64,000 nt of DNA from Catonia carolina. Lineage: Eukaryota; Arthropoda; Insecta; Hemiptera; Achilidae. The position numbers were made by a program, and so were the translations under genes. Under the pieces are notes generated by a model, which worked only from the letters and a program-made list of their open reading frames with translations, searched no databases and had not been told where the DNA came from. Where the stretch lies: NCBI GenBank assembly GCA_035578175.1, contig JAQMRL010000001.1:432711545-432775544 (forward strand), given 5' to 3'. Positions 10,205 to 21,607 of this stretch are shown here, in pieces (the first letter of the stretch is position 1; each line of letters opens with the position of its first letter).

Positions 10205-10506
10205 TTGTTTTATCTCTAATGTGTGTATATTCCAATCTGTTCAATTAAGAACAATCAGCAAACCCGAAACCGAATGAGATGAGGATGATGTGAAAATGAG
10301 GAGTAGTCTTGTACAGACCGATATTGAACATACCTGAGAGAGTATGGTTAATTGAACCCCAACCATCAAAGTACACCGGTAACCACTGTCTAATATTCAA
10401 ATCCGTATGTGAGTAACTACCTACTAGGATTTGAACCAGGAACCTTCATCCCTAAAATTCAGTAGTTAAACAGCTGACTCATGGCGACGACTTTAGACCA
10501 ACCTTG
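10205..10506 (-). repeat. SINE-D copy, near full length
   Basis: Read on the minus strand it begins with a tRNA-like head (ggttggtctaaag, gagtcagctgtttaac, ggttcctggttcaaatcc), continues with tactcacatacggatttgaa, gtggttaccggtg and aattaaccata, and ends near gaacagattgg. It is the same family as the plus-strand copy at 26.4 kb, which has a target duplication. Confidence 0.75.
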
Positions 10507-10535
10507 TGGGTTAACACAATTAATAACCAGTCATA

Positions 10536-11240
10536 GGGTAAGCGCACAGTGACCGCTGGTCGCTGGTACTTCATTCAGTTGTCGGTATTCAGCATGAGTT
10601 CCAGTAGCAGCAGAGATAATGAATTATTTCTTATGGAAAACGTTTCCACGAAATTATTATCATTTAGAGACGATACCGTTAGTGACATTAATAAGAACAG
10701 AAAATTGTTCGGCATAATCAAATTTTTCTGCAATTAAAATAAGATAGAGGCAGGTATTTTTAAATGCATGAGAATGACTCTGGAAACGTTTAATTTTATA
10801 TTGTCTAAATAGAACCCGTTTTCAAAAACAATGGTGCAACTTGTACAAACAACAAATATTACCGGAACAAAGACTTGTGATTACTTTGAAATATGTTTTT
10901 TGAAAATTTTGACTACCGATATTCAATATAATAAAACATTGTTTGGGCAGTAATAATCTATTAAGTTCTTTTTATAAACCTACGCTATAATTAATGAACA
11001 GGATGTTAATATTTATGAATACGTATTAAATGACGTCAAGTACACTTAGCAACCTGCTAGCAAGCAGCAGGCAGGTTTATGCAAAACAAACCAGTGAGCT
11101 GATAGGCGCAGATAACCAGTGCACAGCTTTCTTTACCAGCGTTTACTGTGAGACGTCCGATTAAAATATAATGGCCTATTCCTACTAGCAGACTCCCGCT
11201 TGTAAGTGACCAGCGACCAGCGTTCACTGTGTGCTTACTC
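10536..11240 (+). mobile_element. Deleted PIF/Harbinger-type transposon
   Basis: Terminal inverted repeats of ~30 bp (gggtaagcgcacagtgaccg on the left; gagtaagcacacagtgaacg as the complement of the right end) bound a 705-bp element. The flanking trinucleotides are ATA (10533-10535) and TTA (11241-11243), close to the TWA target duplication of Harbinger elements. A further cttaccagcg-like repeat of the terminal motif lies inside near 11135. The interior encodes a decayed Harbinger-like protein. Confidence 0.7.
10594..10935 (+). pseudogene. Harbinger transposase remnant, N-terminal part
   Basis: The first frame reads MSSSSSRDNELFLMENVSTK then NINKNRKLFG-like sequence (DINKNRKLFG) and stops at 10735. 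A continuation in other frames gives MRMTLETFNFILSK, then NPF, a WCNLYKQQILPEQRL-like block and VITLKYVF. The order (acidic serine-rich start, FRMxxETFxxIL, then a PEERLxxTLRYL-type block) is that of the region upstream of the DDE_4 nuclease. The nuclease itself is missing. Assignment relies on the weak TLETF/ILPEQRLVITL match and agrees with the terminal repeats. Confidence 0.55.
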
Positions 11241-11243
11241 TTA

Positions 11244-12611
11244 GAGTGGACGCCAAATAAGCTTGCCGGTGTAGCTGCGTGAACAGTTCAGATTCAGCCG
11301 GTAGATTTTGTGTCTTAGTACTGAACTGCTTATTCAATCACAAATTCTAAACAATGTACTGTAAATTATTATCTACTAGCGACATTAAAAACATTCAATT
11401 ATATACATTGTATACAACAATTAACGCCTATGCGGATATGAGAAACTATTCAAGGAGAGAGTTGGTGGAAGAAACTCCACAGAAAAGTTAACACGCTGAG
11501 TGCCTCCTACAAATGACTAGAAGACTTTGTAAGCCCAACATACTTTTTTTAAATAATTAGGTTAAATAATATATTAAAATTATATTTATCCTTAGTAGCT
11601 GATATATAACGTTGTGAGAGTGACGTGACTCTGATCCTATTATAGCACTGACCCCCACCACTCACTGAGGCAACAAAACGCACCATTACCAAATTAGACC
11701 TTCTGTGCACTTCAGAAAACCAGCAAGCTCATTTGTCATCCGTTCTATTTATAGTTTCTTAAGTGAAATATTTTAAGGAAGTTTATTATAGAAATAGGTA
11801 TTTACTTTGATAATTTAACTAGTTTTCTTTAATACATAATAAACAGAAAATGAATGTTAATTTGGAAGAGTTGGAGCAGGAGAAGTAGAGAGAAGAGTAC
11901 GCGAAAGGGGCAGCCCAAAGCCCCTGATTAATCATGTGACAACTATAGACTCGCTTTCAACATACTCATCTACCTGTTGCACAGATTTTATGGAAATGAA
12001 TTACCTATACAAGATAAGACAATAATTAGTATTACAGACAACATTGTCACAGAATTGGAATTACTCCAATAATATCACAATGTTGCAAACTAAAAGTTCT
12101 GTCCACAATAAACTAAATATGACAATACCAAATAGACGAAAAGTAATAAACCCATAATTTAAAGTTAATACTAGACACCTAGAAAAAGTAAAATTTACTC
12201 TTTTAACTACTATAATTTAAATAAAAGGATACAGTTAAACTTAATATAAATAACAATGATCCAAGATATCCACCAAAGATAGTAAGCAACTGGGAAGACG
12301 CTAACCAATGACGATACATTTGCATTCCAGAGAATAGAAGAACAGTCAACACAGAAGACAATATAAAGGATGTCCCACTAGAAACAGCTAAAACATAAGA
12401 ATAAAATACATGTGAAATAGAATTATGTTTATCTAGATGTTAACCGATACTTGTTTAACAGCTCTGTACATAATTTATCATACTGTAATACAAGCGTTAC
12501 AATATTAATAGTAAAGATAATGCTAATTTTGTTCTTAAATTCGTTTATTGATTCAAATATATTTTTGTGAATGGTTTTTTTATCAGTTCCTGCATTTCGT
12601 ATTAGTTACAT
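11244..12611. other. Non-coding stretch
   Basis: No gene, RNA or shared repeat was recognised in this 1.4-kb interval; all frames are short and A+T driven. Confidence 0.4.
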
Positions 12612-12621
12612 ATAACAGTAC

Positions 12622-13040
12622 TAACATATAAGGCTGCCCAAAACAGACAGGTGGAGTGTCAAATTATCTACACTTAATCTGTTTGTTGCAGGGCTAAAAT
12701 AAATAGTTCTATTTCTTATCACATGGTCAGCCAATTAAATGACTGAATCATTTACGAAACGAAGAGGTAGAGGTGTAAAAGACACTAATCAGAGTTATCT
12801 CCTCTGAAAGTAATGAATTTCATTATACAGCCAGACCCTGTGGTGAATGAAGTGAAGGTGTCATTTGCAGAATGGAAAATAAGTACTTTTCAGAGGGCCT
12901 GGCATGCTGATAAGTGTACTTCTGATAAGTGTACAATCCACTCAGTGAGAAAGGCAATAGTAAACCACCTCACTCTTCGTTTTACTTAGTAAAACCTCTA
13001 CAGGTTCAAACCAGCCTTTCGGCTGATGACCTAAACAACA
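12622..13040 (+). repeat. SINE-B copy 2
   Basis: The body matches the family from gcccaaaacagacaggtgg to ggctgatgacctaaacaac. The decamer ataacagtac occurs at 12612-12621 and 13041-13050 and is a likely target duplication, leaving ~14 extra bases at the 5' side relative to other copies. A short internal repetition (ctgataagtgtacttctgat) marks this copy. Confidence 0.75.
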
Positions 13041-13050
13041 ATAACAGTAC

Positions 13051-14445
13051 AACCTAGTACGGTCAAAGAATCCAATCACGGTCTGTACTGATCATGACCA
13101 GACGTTTGTAAATACAAATTCCTACACCTAATTTAGTAATAGAAATTACAGTATTATAATTTCATGTACCCCTACAGTACAATACAGGAATTATATAGTT
13201 GTAAAAGCACCGATATTACTAAATTTTATCCCTAACTATGGCTTTTTTATTGTAGTGAATGAAGGCCAGAGTTATTCATCACAAATCCATCATGCATTTT
13301 TTATCAGAGTTAACACAGCAGAAAAACTTTGATCGATGCAAACAGTTTCTAAAATTGACCAGTAAATTATTCAATGACTGTTGAATTAAGGACATTTTAA
13401 GAGATGAGCTCTTCTGTCACCTACTTAAGACAAGGATGAGAACATTCGGTTAAGAATTGTAATTTCCTCTAGGTAATATAGGAATCTTCATATTCTATGA
13501 TCTACTAAATATTATTAACTAAAGTAGGTATTAATTAAAGCGTACTTGCCAACTAAAACAGTGTACGGTAGTTTTGAGGTTAACTAAGCCGAACTTCTAC
13601 GAAAATAACAAGAGTTCTAGAGACAAATTGAAGCTAATATACTTTCAAATGTAGTTAAAAATGAGAATTATTTAAATAAAATGTTCTAACTTACCCATTT
13701 TCACGACCTGAGTGAGCAAAAGCCGGTAAATTCAAATCCCTTCACGCACCTACGAAAACAAAACAGAACACATCACCAAACGAACACATTCCACTGCTAA
13801 CTAGATCACGTGATTGATAAAATCGGCGAAACTAATAAAATTATTAAACGACAATCTGTAGTTACACCAACAAATTGTTATTATTAGTCCTGGTCGATTT
13901 ATGAAATTTTCTAAAAATGTTACTAAATTTTTGTAATATTAACAAAATCAGCGATATTTTACTAGTTTCGTCAAGTCATCTCTACACGACAACTATACCA
14001 CTAATTGTTATTGTTTGATTGCGAGTGTTCCAGACAAACAAAAATATTTATATTATTGTTAATATAACTAACGAACCGAAGACCACCCAACTGGACGCTA
14101 CTTTTAATGGAAATCTTGAACTGTATTGGCACTTAAATTTGAACCGGGACAGACAGTAGTGTTTATTTAACAACGCCCGGTACATTGATGTAGTAATCAG
14201 CCCAACTGGCTTCGGTACCGGGGTCCCGGGTTCAATTCCTAGTAAGGTGTATAGTTCAGCCACTCTAAGTTTGCTCCTACTGTCAACAAACCAAAACCAG
14301 CTACTACAGGGTGCACGCTAGAGTCCGTGACTTTATGGATGTCGTATTCCTATTAAGATAACTATTTTTTAAATTATAAGTACTTAAAGTACTAAAAACA
14401 TCAGTCGTGATATGATGTAGGCCTAACAATTTCATTTATAAAAAT
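13051..14445. other. Non-coding stretch, possible tRNA-like debris
   Basis: No gene was recognised. At 14228-14245 a cgggttcaattcct block resembles a pol III B box with ctagtaaggtg after it, as in SINE-D heads, but the rest does not align, so it is not called as a SINE. Confidence 0.35.
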
Positions 14446-14492
14446 ACTTTTAAAAGTATTTTGTATTTAAATACTTTTGAAAGTATTTTGTT
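14444..14492. repeat. Short tandem palindromes
   Basis: Two versions of the palindrome aaatactttTaaaagtatttt lie side by side (the second reads aatacttttgaaagtatttt). They could fold into hairpins. No function is apparent. Confidence 0.6.
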
Positions 14493-14872
14493 GTTACTTT
14501 TTAATCAGCGTGTACATATTTTTACGTAATGCGCATGCTCAGTGACGTCATTATTTGTTTACATTAGGAGCAAACTAAGAGAGACTGGAATGTAGCATTT
14601 TTTCACCTACTGTATCACCCCTCCCAATCTTTAATGCGTATAACAGCTGAATATAATAAAAAATTTCAACCACAATGTCTTTCAGTATTATATAAATCAA
14701 TAGCTGAATTTGTTACTACTGAAATTTGAATTAGCTGAAATTTTATAACTTGCTAGGAAGTAGTACTGAATCATACACTTTATATTCAAATCTGAAAGTA
14801 ATTTATCTGCTATTTCATTATCTGTTTACAATTAATAAAATTATTAACAGTTTTTGTTCAAAAAGCTACATA

Positions 14873-15814
14873 AAAAAATGTGGTGTGTAACACTCATACA
14901 ACTTTCTCTAGCCAGTATAATATATAAAACAATATAGCCAATGTTTAATCATGAGTAAGCAATGCAAAATGAAAAACAACCCGACTTTAATTTTAACTGA
15001 ACGATGGAAAACAAAAATCAATCTCTATTCGATTTACAAATAGGGTGTATATCACTAATTGAAGCTAAACCTAAGCTCTGTAGAAAAAAAGTTCGAAATG
15101 AGGGTTGTAACTTTTTAATTTTCTATACCCTTTTTATAATTATATATTTTTGTCAAAAAATATATACTAAAGCCACAATACAATAAATTCAATTTTATTT
15201 ACCGGTTTTAAGGAGCAAAATACAGAACATCACTAATTGATGCTAAACATAGGATTGTAGAAAAAAAAATGTAATTTTTTTTTAAATTTTTGACAACTTT
15301 GATAACACACATTTGCCCTAAAATTCATATTAAGGCAACAATCTTCAATAAACGATTTTTTACCATGAGAGCACAGCCTCTACAAATTTCAGCAGACATG
15401 ACGTTTACCCTATCTTATAGAGTGTAAAAATTGTAGTAAATAAGACAATTTAAAAATAATCGCGGAAGCCATTTTTGAAAAAATCCAAAAAGTGAAAAAT
15501 CACACAAATAAATTACTACTTTTGGTAGACCGATTTTGATGATAATGTTCGAGATGGGTTCTCTTGTGGTACCTAATTTAAGTTCCAAGATTCAACATCT
15601 GGTGATATTCTGTTTTTTTTAGATATTTTTTCAGGCCCATACCTGGACCAATCGCTAAAAATAAAAATGCTAAATATCCAATGAAATTTTATGGAATTTT
15701 TTTATTAAAATGAATAGGCCTGAAAGGGTGTATTTCCAGTGAAAATTAATTTTGAAAAATCGACATGACAACAATACTTCCCTTTCCTGTATATTCATAC
15801 AGGGTAAGAGAAAG
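14873..15814 (-). repeat. Rep-A copy, diverged, full length
   Basis: Minus-strand copy bounded by the tail complement (gtggtgtgtaacactcatac then aactttctctagcc) and by agggtaagagaaagt at 15802-15815. It carries the Rep-A blocks in the expected reverse order but with many changes; the GT microsatellite is lost (replaced by ggcccatacctggacc). A fragment at 61.84 kb is closest to this copy, which suggests a subfamily. Confidence 0.75.
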
Positions 15815-15954
15815 TAAAAATAAATGAATGAATATAATGAATACATGTATTCCAACTTCAAACAAAATAGAAAATTCTAAAAAAGGCATATTGAATTTGA
15901 TTAAAATCTTGTCATTTATATTATCATTTATTTATATTTACCCTAGAAAAGAAA

Positions 15955-17085
15955 ACAATGTTTTGCTATTTTTCTAGATGTATCCCAGGCTTTTGACAAA
16001 GTCTGGCATGAGGGATTATTATTGTATGAATCTAAGCTTTGTGCAGGTGCGGTATGAAGGGGAAAGACGAAGTACCAGACTGCTGTTACATCATAACACT
16101 CTACTAATCATCTCATTGCTCTTCGCTGGGCAGTAGGCTGCCTAGTGCGTGACATACGTGGGTGTTGTTTTGACTATTCGCTGTAGACGGCGACACAGAA
16201 TATAATATATTCTGTGTCGCCAAACTACATATTATGTAGTTTGGATAGTACCCTTGACTACTACAAACATGATACAAGTAAAACATTACTACTACTAATG
16301 CAATCTCTCACAGTAGAAGTGACGTAATGCATACCTCTCAGCTGCACAAAGCTTGGGAACGAGCAATACATTTATTTAAACAAAATAATTTGACCAAAAT
16401 AATATGTGAGCCTGTAATCGTCTTATTTAGTGGATAGTGTGTTCTTAGCAAAACAAGAGGATAATTGCTCAGAGCCGACAGAAATTAGAACAGGTGTACT
16501 TCAGGGATGTCCTAGGAGCCAATTCATAACTGCTATTTACAAATGCATCCATCAAGTAGATCAAGTTACTTACGAATGACATGGTCCCAGGGAACAATAG
16601 ATACAAATATACTAGAATCTCAGCAAGAGTGCAACCAAATATATCACTGGACTAAAAAAAAGTGGAGGATGAAACTTGATGAGCTAATATCTGTTCATGT
16701 AAACTTAATAAAAATGTAGTAGATCGTTCTTCATCTATCACAAGGAGTGAAAATACTACACTGTAAGTGAAACAGCCAAACATTCCGAGATGACGACAAG
16801 AAACCTTAATGGATGGAGTACCACATTAAGATCAAAAGAGTTGAGCTGGGTTTCAAATATAGATTATTACAAGTATATTGAATATGGGATGTTAGTTACA
16901 ACTCCCTCACCAAAATATAACAACACTTTATCATATTTTAAAACTCTTCTGGATTTTTGGGCGGGTTTATGCCAAAGAAAGTCAGATGAGAATTATACAA
17001 AGTTTCCAGAACAAAGTACTGAGAGCCAAGGTTGATACTCTTTCATACATTAGGAATAGTGATTTTGTACAGATATTAACATCCC
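15955..17085 (+). pseudogene. Jockey-type LINE reverse transcriptase, decayed and interrupted
   Basis: At 15962-16033 the frame reads FAIFLDVSQAFDKVWHEGLL, the RT motif A of Jockey-clade LINEs with its catalytic aspartate. A MITE-like segment then interrupts (16034-16354). The RT resumes around 16476 with EPTEIRTGVLQGCP (the PQGSVLGP motif B region), then WTKKKWRMKLDELISVHVN near 16650, and RIIQSFQNKVLRAKVDTL and SYIRNSDFVQ near 16990-17085, the thumb and post-RT segments. The YADD motif is lost, and stops and frame changes are frequent. Confidence 0.7.
16034..16354. mobile_element. MITE-like insert with palindromic core
   Basis: The segment starts aagctttgtgcaggtgcggt and ends in the complement of aagctttgtgcagctgagag, giving ~25-bp imperfect inverted ends. 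In the middle lie two adjacent near-perfect palindromes: 16189-16221 (ggcgacacagaatat around aat) and 16222-16242 (aaactacatattatgtagttt). It sits between two parts of a Jockey reverse transcriptase and so is inferred to be an insertion. No target duplication could be identified with confidence. Confidence 0.55.
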
Positions 17086-17117
17086 TTTTGTGTCCAGAGA
17101 GATAAGATTTGCTTTTA

Positions 17118-18170
17118 AACACAAAGCTACAGTCCGATTCATGAAAGAAAACACCTGTCTTTAAACAGCAATATCTTTTGATTGGTTGTATGTAGAAAGA
17201 ATTATGATACATCAAATTAAAGCTCATTTTATTGTTAGTTACAGGATTACATTAACATGTAATCCTTTGTAAACCTATAAAATTTAAAGTACGTGTGAAC
17301 AAAGTAATAATACCTTGAAGTTGGGTATACTGGAAAAGTGGTTAAAAACAGGGTACCTACTTTTTATGCGTAATTTGTTATACTGCTTGAGTCCCAGCTC
17401 TGTGTAGTTGGAAGGAATGCAGTGCGTTGTTGTAGTAGTGGGAGAATGAATGGGTGTATGAATGAATTAATAGTGTTTTACAGCTGCTGCATTTGTAGTG
17501 GTAGCGTGTACTAACTAGACTAAAAACATATTCTTATCATCCAACGCATTAATTTAAGAAATACCTACCGGGTTATTAACTTGGTCAGATTCATAATATT
17601 TAGCTTAGCATTTTATATCAAAACATGTAAATGTTTTGATAATAAATACAAACAAATATGTTGGTCAGCCGCATTGGCGCAGTTGGTAACGTGCTCGCTT
17701 CTCATCATGCGGTCCTGGGTTCGAATCCCACTCAGGCATGGCATATTTTCATACGTTACAAAAAATCATTTCATCCTACATCACATAAAGTTCCACCCCA
17801 ACGTCGTCGCTAATGACCGTTGCAGTTGATGCGATGTTAAATAAATAAATAAAAAAAAAAAATATGTTAAACACGGAGAATTTGAAAACGAATGTTTTTT
17901 ATCAGAGTAATACAACAATCGTTCTCCCAGCATGCGTCACTCATTCATTATACCTCACCCGTACCCTTCACCCGGCAACTACATGGAGCTGGGACCGAAG
18001 CAGTATTTAATAAATTATTAATTTCAAAAATTTTTAATGTACATCCTGTAACCAACAATAAACAAGATTTAATTTGATGTATTGTAATTGTTTTTGTCTA
18101 CAACTATTCAAAAGATATTGCTGTTAAAAGACAGGTGTTTTCTTTCGTGAATCAGACTATACTCTACATG
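17118..18170. repeat. Inverted repeat, ~140-bp arms around a SINE-C
   Basis: The left arm (about 17118-17253) and right arm (about 18030-18170) are inverted versions of one sequence; shared blocks are gaaagaaaacacctgtctt, aacagcaatatcttttga, acatcaaattaaa and gttacaggat. The ~780 bp between them includes the SINE-C at 17663. The arms are ~85-90% alike by eye. Origin unknown. Confidence 0.65.
17663..17859 (+). repeat. SINE-C, complete, with 9-bp target duplication
   Basis: The head has an exact A box (tggcgcagttgg, 17675-17686) and B box (ggttcgaatcc, 17718-17728), so it derives from a tRNA gene. The body carries catattttcatacgttac, aaatcatttcatcct and ccaacgtcgtcgctaatgac, and ends in an aaataaataaat-polyA tail. 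The nonamer aaatatgtt flanks it at 17654-17662 and 17860-17868. Length ~197 bp. The structure fits a retroposed SINE and not an active tRNA gene. Confidence 0.9.
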
Positions 18171-18369
18171 AACATGTCAGTAATCAAGCACTTCGGGTCT
18201 AAGCAGTTTAGTCAGTTTGATATAATCTTGTACAAAGGGAAAATATCATTCTCATCCCAGAAAAAGACCATCAGAATGAGCTGTTAAACCTAGGACCATT
18301 ATCCCACCCTCATCTCTCTGAACCTCAACATCTTCTCTCCAATGCCACATCCTATTCCTTATCCTTGAT

Positions 18370-18585
18370 CCTCTTCTTTTTTCTGTCTTTGATATCATTT
18401 TGTTTCCCCTGAAGATTCTGCAGAATTGAAGCGATTTTTATATCCTTTCAGCCACTATTGTATTACACGGTCTTCTTTTTTAATCTTTCTTTATTGTCCT
18501 TCTGTATGATAAAATTTTGTTCATCCTGAAGATTCTGCAGACTCGAACCAATGCTACATATTTTCAGTCAATTACTCCAAGATCT
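18370..18585 (+). repeat. Imperfect ~120-bp direct duplication
   Basis: The block cctgaagattctgcaga followed by c/ttcgaa-like sequence and ttttcag occurs at ~18410 and ~18527, each preceded by a pyrimidine-rich tcttcttttttctgtct-like run. This is a diverged tandem duplication in an otherwise featureless interval (18171-18950). Confidence 0.55.
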
Positions 18586-18959
18586 GAAATTCTTCATAGC
18601 ATTGAATGATGGGTTGATGGCAGATGGATGGAATGGAGATGGCCTATGTTTCACCAACTCAAACACCAGGCATATAGATAACACTACAACCTAACTCTAC
18701 ATGTCCAGTAACATGATCCTAAACCAGGACAGAGAATGATATCTTCCTCCAAACAAGATTCTACATAAAATTCAAATTTTAAATTAAATTAATAATAAAT
18801 AAGCAAAACATTATTCCAAAATTTTATAAATTTATGAAAGTAATACCATTTAAAATTGATCTTCTATTGAACAAGAAATAAAATTATAATGAAATAAATT
18901 GTAGTTACCTTAGAAACCAATATACTATTTATAATGTATAACACACCTATTATTAATTA

Positions 18960-19885
18960 TTACATTTAATTCTACTATAATAAAATGAAAAACATAACCT
19001 AATTTTAATCATGGGTGAATGACGAAAAATAAAAATCAACCTCTGCAAAACTTAATAATATGGAAAGTCAGTAATTGCCTCTAAACTAGGCTCTGTAGAG
19101 AAAAATGCTTAAAATAAAAGCTGTAGGTTTTGAAGTTCCTACAATTTTAATTATACACTTTTGCCTTTAAAAGCATATTAAGGCTGCAATCTTAAAAAAT
19201 ACAATTTTTTTACAGTTTCTGATGAAAAAACCCAGAAAATCACTAACTGCCACTAAACTAAGCGTTGTACAAAAAAAGTTGGAAATAAAAGTAGTAGGTT
19301 TTTAAATGTTTTACAGTTTTGATTATTTAGGCTATACACTTTTGCCTTAGAATGCATATTACTGCCGCCATCTTAAAAAAGAAATTTTCTACGAGAGCAC
19401 AGCCTAAGAATTTCAGCAATCATGACAATTATCTTATTTTATAGAGCATAAAAAAGTAGTTGTAAAGGCAATTTTTAAAAAATGATGTAGGAGCTATTTT
19501 TGAGAAATCATTGTAAAAAGTGAAAAATCACATGAATAAACTACTACTTCTGGTTTTACAATTTTGATTATTTAGGCTATACACTTTTGCCCTAGAATGC
19601 ATATTATGGCAGTCGTCCTTAAAAAGAAATTTTCTACGAGAGCACAGCCCAACAATTTCAGCAATCATGGCAATTATCTTATTTTATAGAGCATAAAAAA
19701 GTAGTTGTAAAGGCAATTTTTAAAAAATGATGTAGGAGCTGTTTTTGAGAAATAATTGCAAAAAAGTGAAAAATCACATGAATAAACTACTACTTCTGGT
19801 TGATTGATTTTGATGAAAATGTTTATGTTGGGTCTTCTAGTGGTACTTAGAAGTTTCAACTTTGTACAATATTCTGTTCTTGATA
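18960..19885 (-). repeat. Rep-A copy with extra ~243-bp internal duplication
   Basis: A diverged minus-strand copy without either terminal motif. The stretch beginning gattatttaggctatacact at 19322 recurs at 19566, each followed by atgcatatta, aagaaattttctacgagag and aataaactactacttctggt. The repeated unit spans the module junction of Rep-A and is nearly identical in its two copies, so this local duplication is recent. Confidence 0.75.
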
Positions 19886-19933
19886 TGTTTGTTAATTAAT
19901 TATAAGAAAAATATTATAGCAGCAGAACCACCA

Positions 19934-20362
19934 TATTAATATGAGTTAAAAAAAAAATCTTTTAATATTTACTTTTTTTATACTTTCTTTTTCTTTTAAC
20001 TTCTTATGAGCACTTTCACAGCGCGCACCATTTCATCAAGTAATAACATATAGCTTCTAGAAATTATTGTGAAGAATGCATTTTCCTTTGTCAAAGAATG
20101 AATCCAATCATCGAATCCCATTCAGGCATATTTTCATACGTTACTAAAAATCATTTCATCCTTCACCGTCTGCATTAGCAGTAATTGCAGAACAGTCGAA
20201 AGTTAAAAAAAAGTCCACAATAATTTCTAGAAGCTTTATGATATTACCTGATAAAGTGGTGCACACTGCGAAAGTACTCTTAAGAAGTTAAAAAAAAAAA
20301 CAGAAAAAGAAAGCAATATAAAAAAGGTAAACATTAAATTTTTTTTTAACTCATTATATTAA
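19934..20362. repeat. Inverted repeat, ~140-bp arms enclosing SINE-C debris
   Basis: Left arm 19934-20071 and right arm 20216-20362 share, in inverted order, aaaaaaaa-attaa blocks, tttctttttcttttaacttctt, gcaccatttcatcaagtaat-like sequence and cttctagaaattattgtg. The central ~145 bp hold a headless SINE-C fragment. Confidence 0.7.
20109..20213 (+). repeat. SINE-C fragment, second subfamily
   Basis: It begins inside the B box (atcgaatccca), continues with ttcaggcatattttcatacg and then caccgtctgcattagcagta and cagaacagtcgaaagtta. The 3' body differs from the copies at 17.7, 31.7 and 54.9 kb but matches that at 41.6 kb, so SINE-C has at least two subfamilies. Confidence 0.7.
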
Positions 20363-20646
20363 CTTAATATCAGTATTTTATTCAATGCTTAATAGATAAG
20401 AAGATTTCTGTACGTTCAAAACTGTCATTAAGAGGGGATGAGGTGAAATTTCAAACTTCAATAGGTAATAATAGTCCTATAACTATAATTCTTTTTCTAC
20501 TCTGCCAATTTAATGATTTTTTAAAAAATCAGGATGTTTCTTTAAGTTTTGAAAGGACTGATAAAGTACTCTTAACTATTGCTGATCATCTGTTTTTCTT
20601 GTTTTCAGAAAATCATAAAAATAATTCTATTGAATAGTTCTTTTTT

Positions 20647-21607
20647 ACTTTCTCTTGCCTATATGAATATAATATAGGAAGGAAAGTATTGTTTTCATGT
20701 CGATTTTTCGAAATCGAGTTTTCACCGGATCTATACGTTTTCAGACCCCCTGAACCCAAAAATCATGTTTTTAGCGATTGGTCTGTGTGTGTGTCTGTGT
20801 GTGTGTGTCTGTGTGTCTGTGTGTGAACAGAATATCTCAAGAACGGAACATCGTACGAACTTGAAACTTGAAACTTAAGTTACATACCACTACCGGACGC
20901 GACACGAACATTTTCATCAAAATCGGTCAACCGGAAGTAGTAGTTTATTCGTATAATTTTTCAGTTTTTTGCGATTTTCTCAAAAACTGGTCCTACGATT
21001 TTTTTTTAAATCGCCTATTTTACTCAATTTTTTATTCTCTACAAGATAGGGTAGGCGCCATGTTTGCTGAAATTCTCGGTGAGGCTGTTTTCACGTAAAA
21101 ACGTTGTTTTTTTAAAATTACGGCTTTAATATAAATTTTAGCGCAAAAACTTATATAATAAAAGTTGTAGAGAATTTAAAAACCTACAACTTCTGTTTCA
21201 AACATTTTTTTGTATAACGCTTAGTTTAGCGGTAATTTGCGATTTTCTGTTTTTTTTCTCACGAAAACGTGAGAAAAATCGATTTTTTTAACATTTCGGT
21301 CTTAGTATGCATTTTACGACAAAAGTGTATATAATAAAAGTTATAGAAAATTAAAAGATCTACAACTTTTGTTTAGAGCATTTTTCTCTACAGAGCCTAG
21401 TTTAGCGTGAAAGCGTGATTTTCCGTATTTTTAAGCCAAACTGAGTTCGATTGTCATTTTGCGTCATTCACTCATGATTAAAATAAAGTTATGTTTTTGA
21501 GGTTAGTTTTTGTTTATTTCTAATATTTTATTAATAATGTTAGGTTTATTATTAATCATTTGCATTGGCAAAAGAAAGTTGTGTGAGTGTTTCACACCAG
21601 ATTTTTT
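20647..21607 (+). repeat. Rep-A copy, full length (array member 1)
   Basis: Complete plus-strand copy from actttctcttgcctatatga to the caccagatttttt tail, with inverted end motif ggcaaaagaaagt, the GT/CT microsatellite at 20783-20823 and both internal modules. It is immediately followed by another copy. Confidence 0.85.

Noticed and set aside
11100..11160. Separate short repeat inside the Harbinger element
   Set aside because: The cagtgcacagctttctttac and accagcgtttactgtgag blocks are subterminal versions of the element's own terminal motif and do not form an independent feature.
14048..14263. 71-codon minus-strand frame
   Set aside because: No motif was found; it overlaps a tRNA-like B-box remnant and is probably chance.
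17675..17740. tRNA gene
   Set aside because: A and B boxes are good, but the acceptor-stem ends do not pair convincingly, the same head recurs with a common body, and a target duplication plus poly(A) tail identify it as SINE-C.
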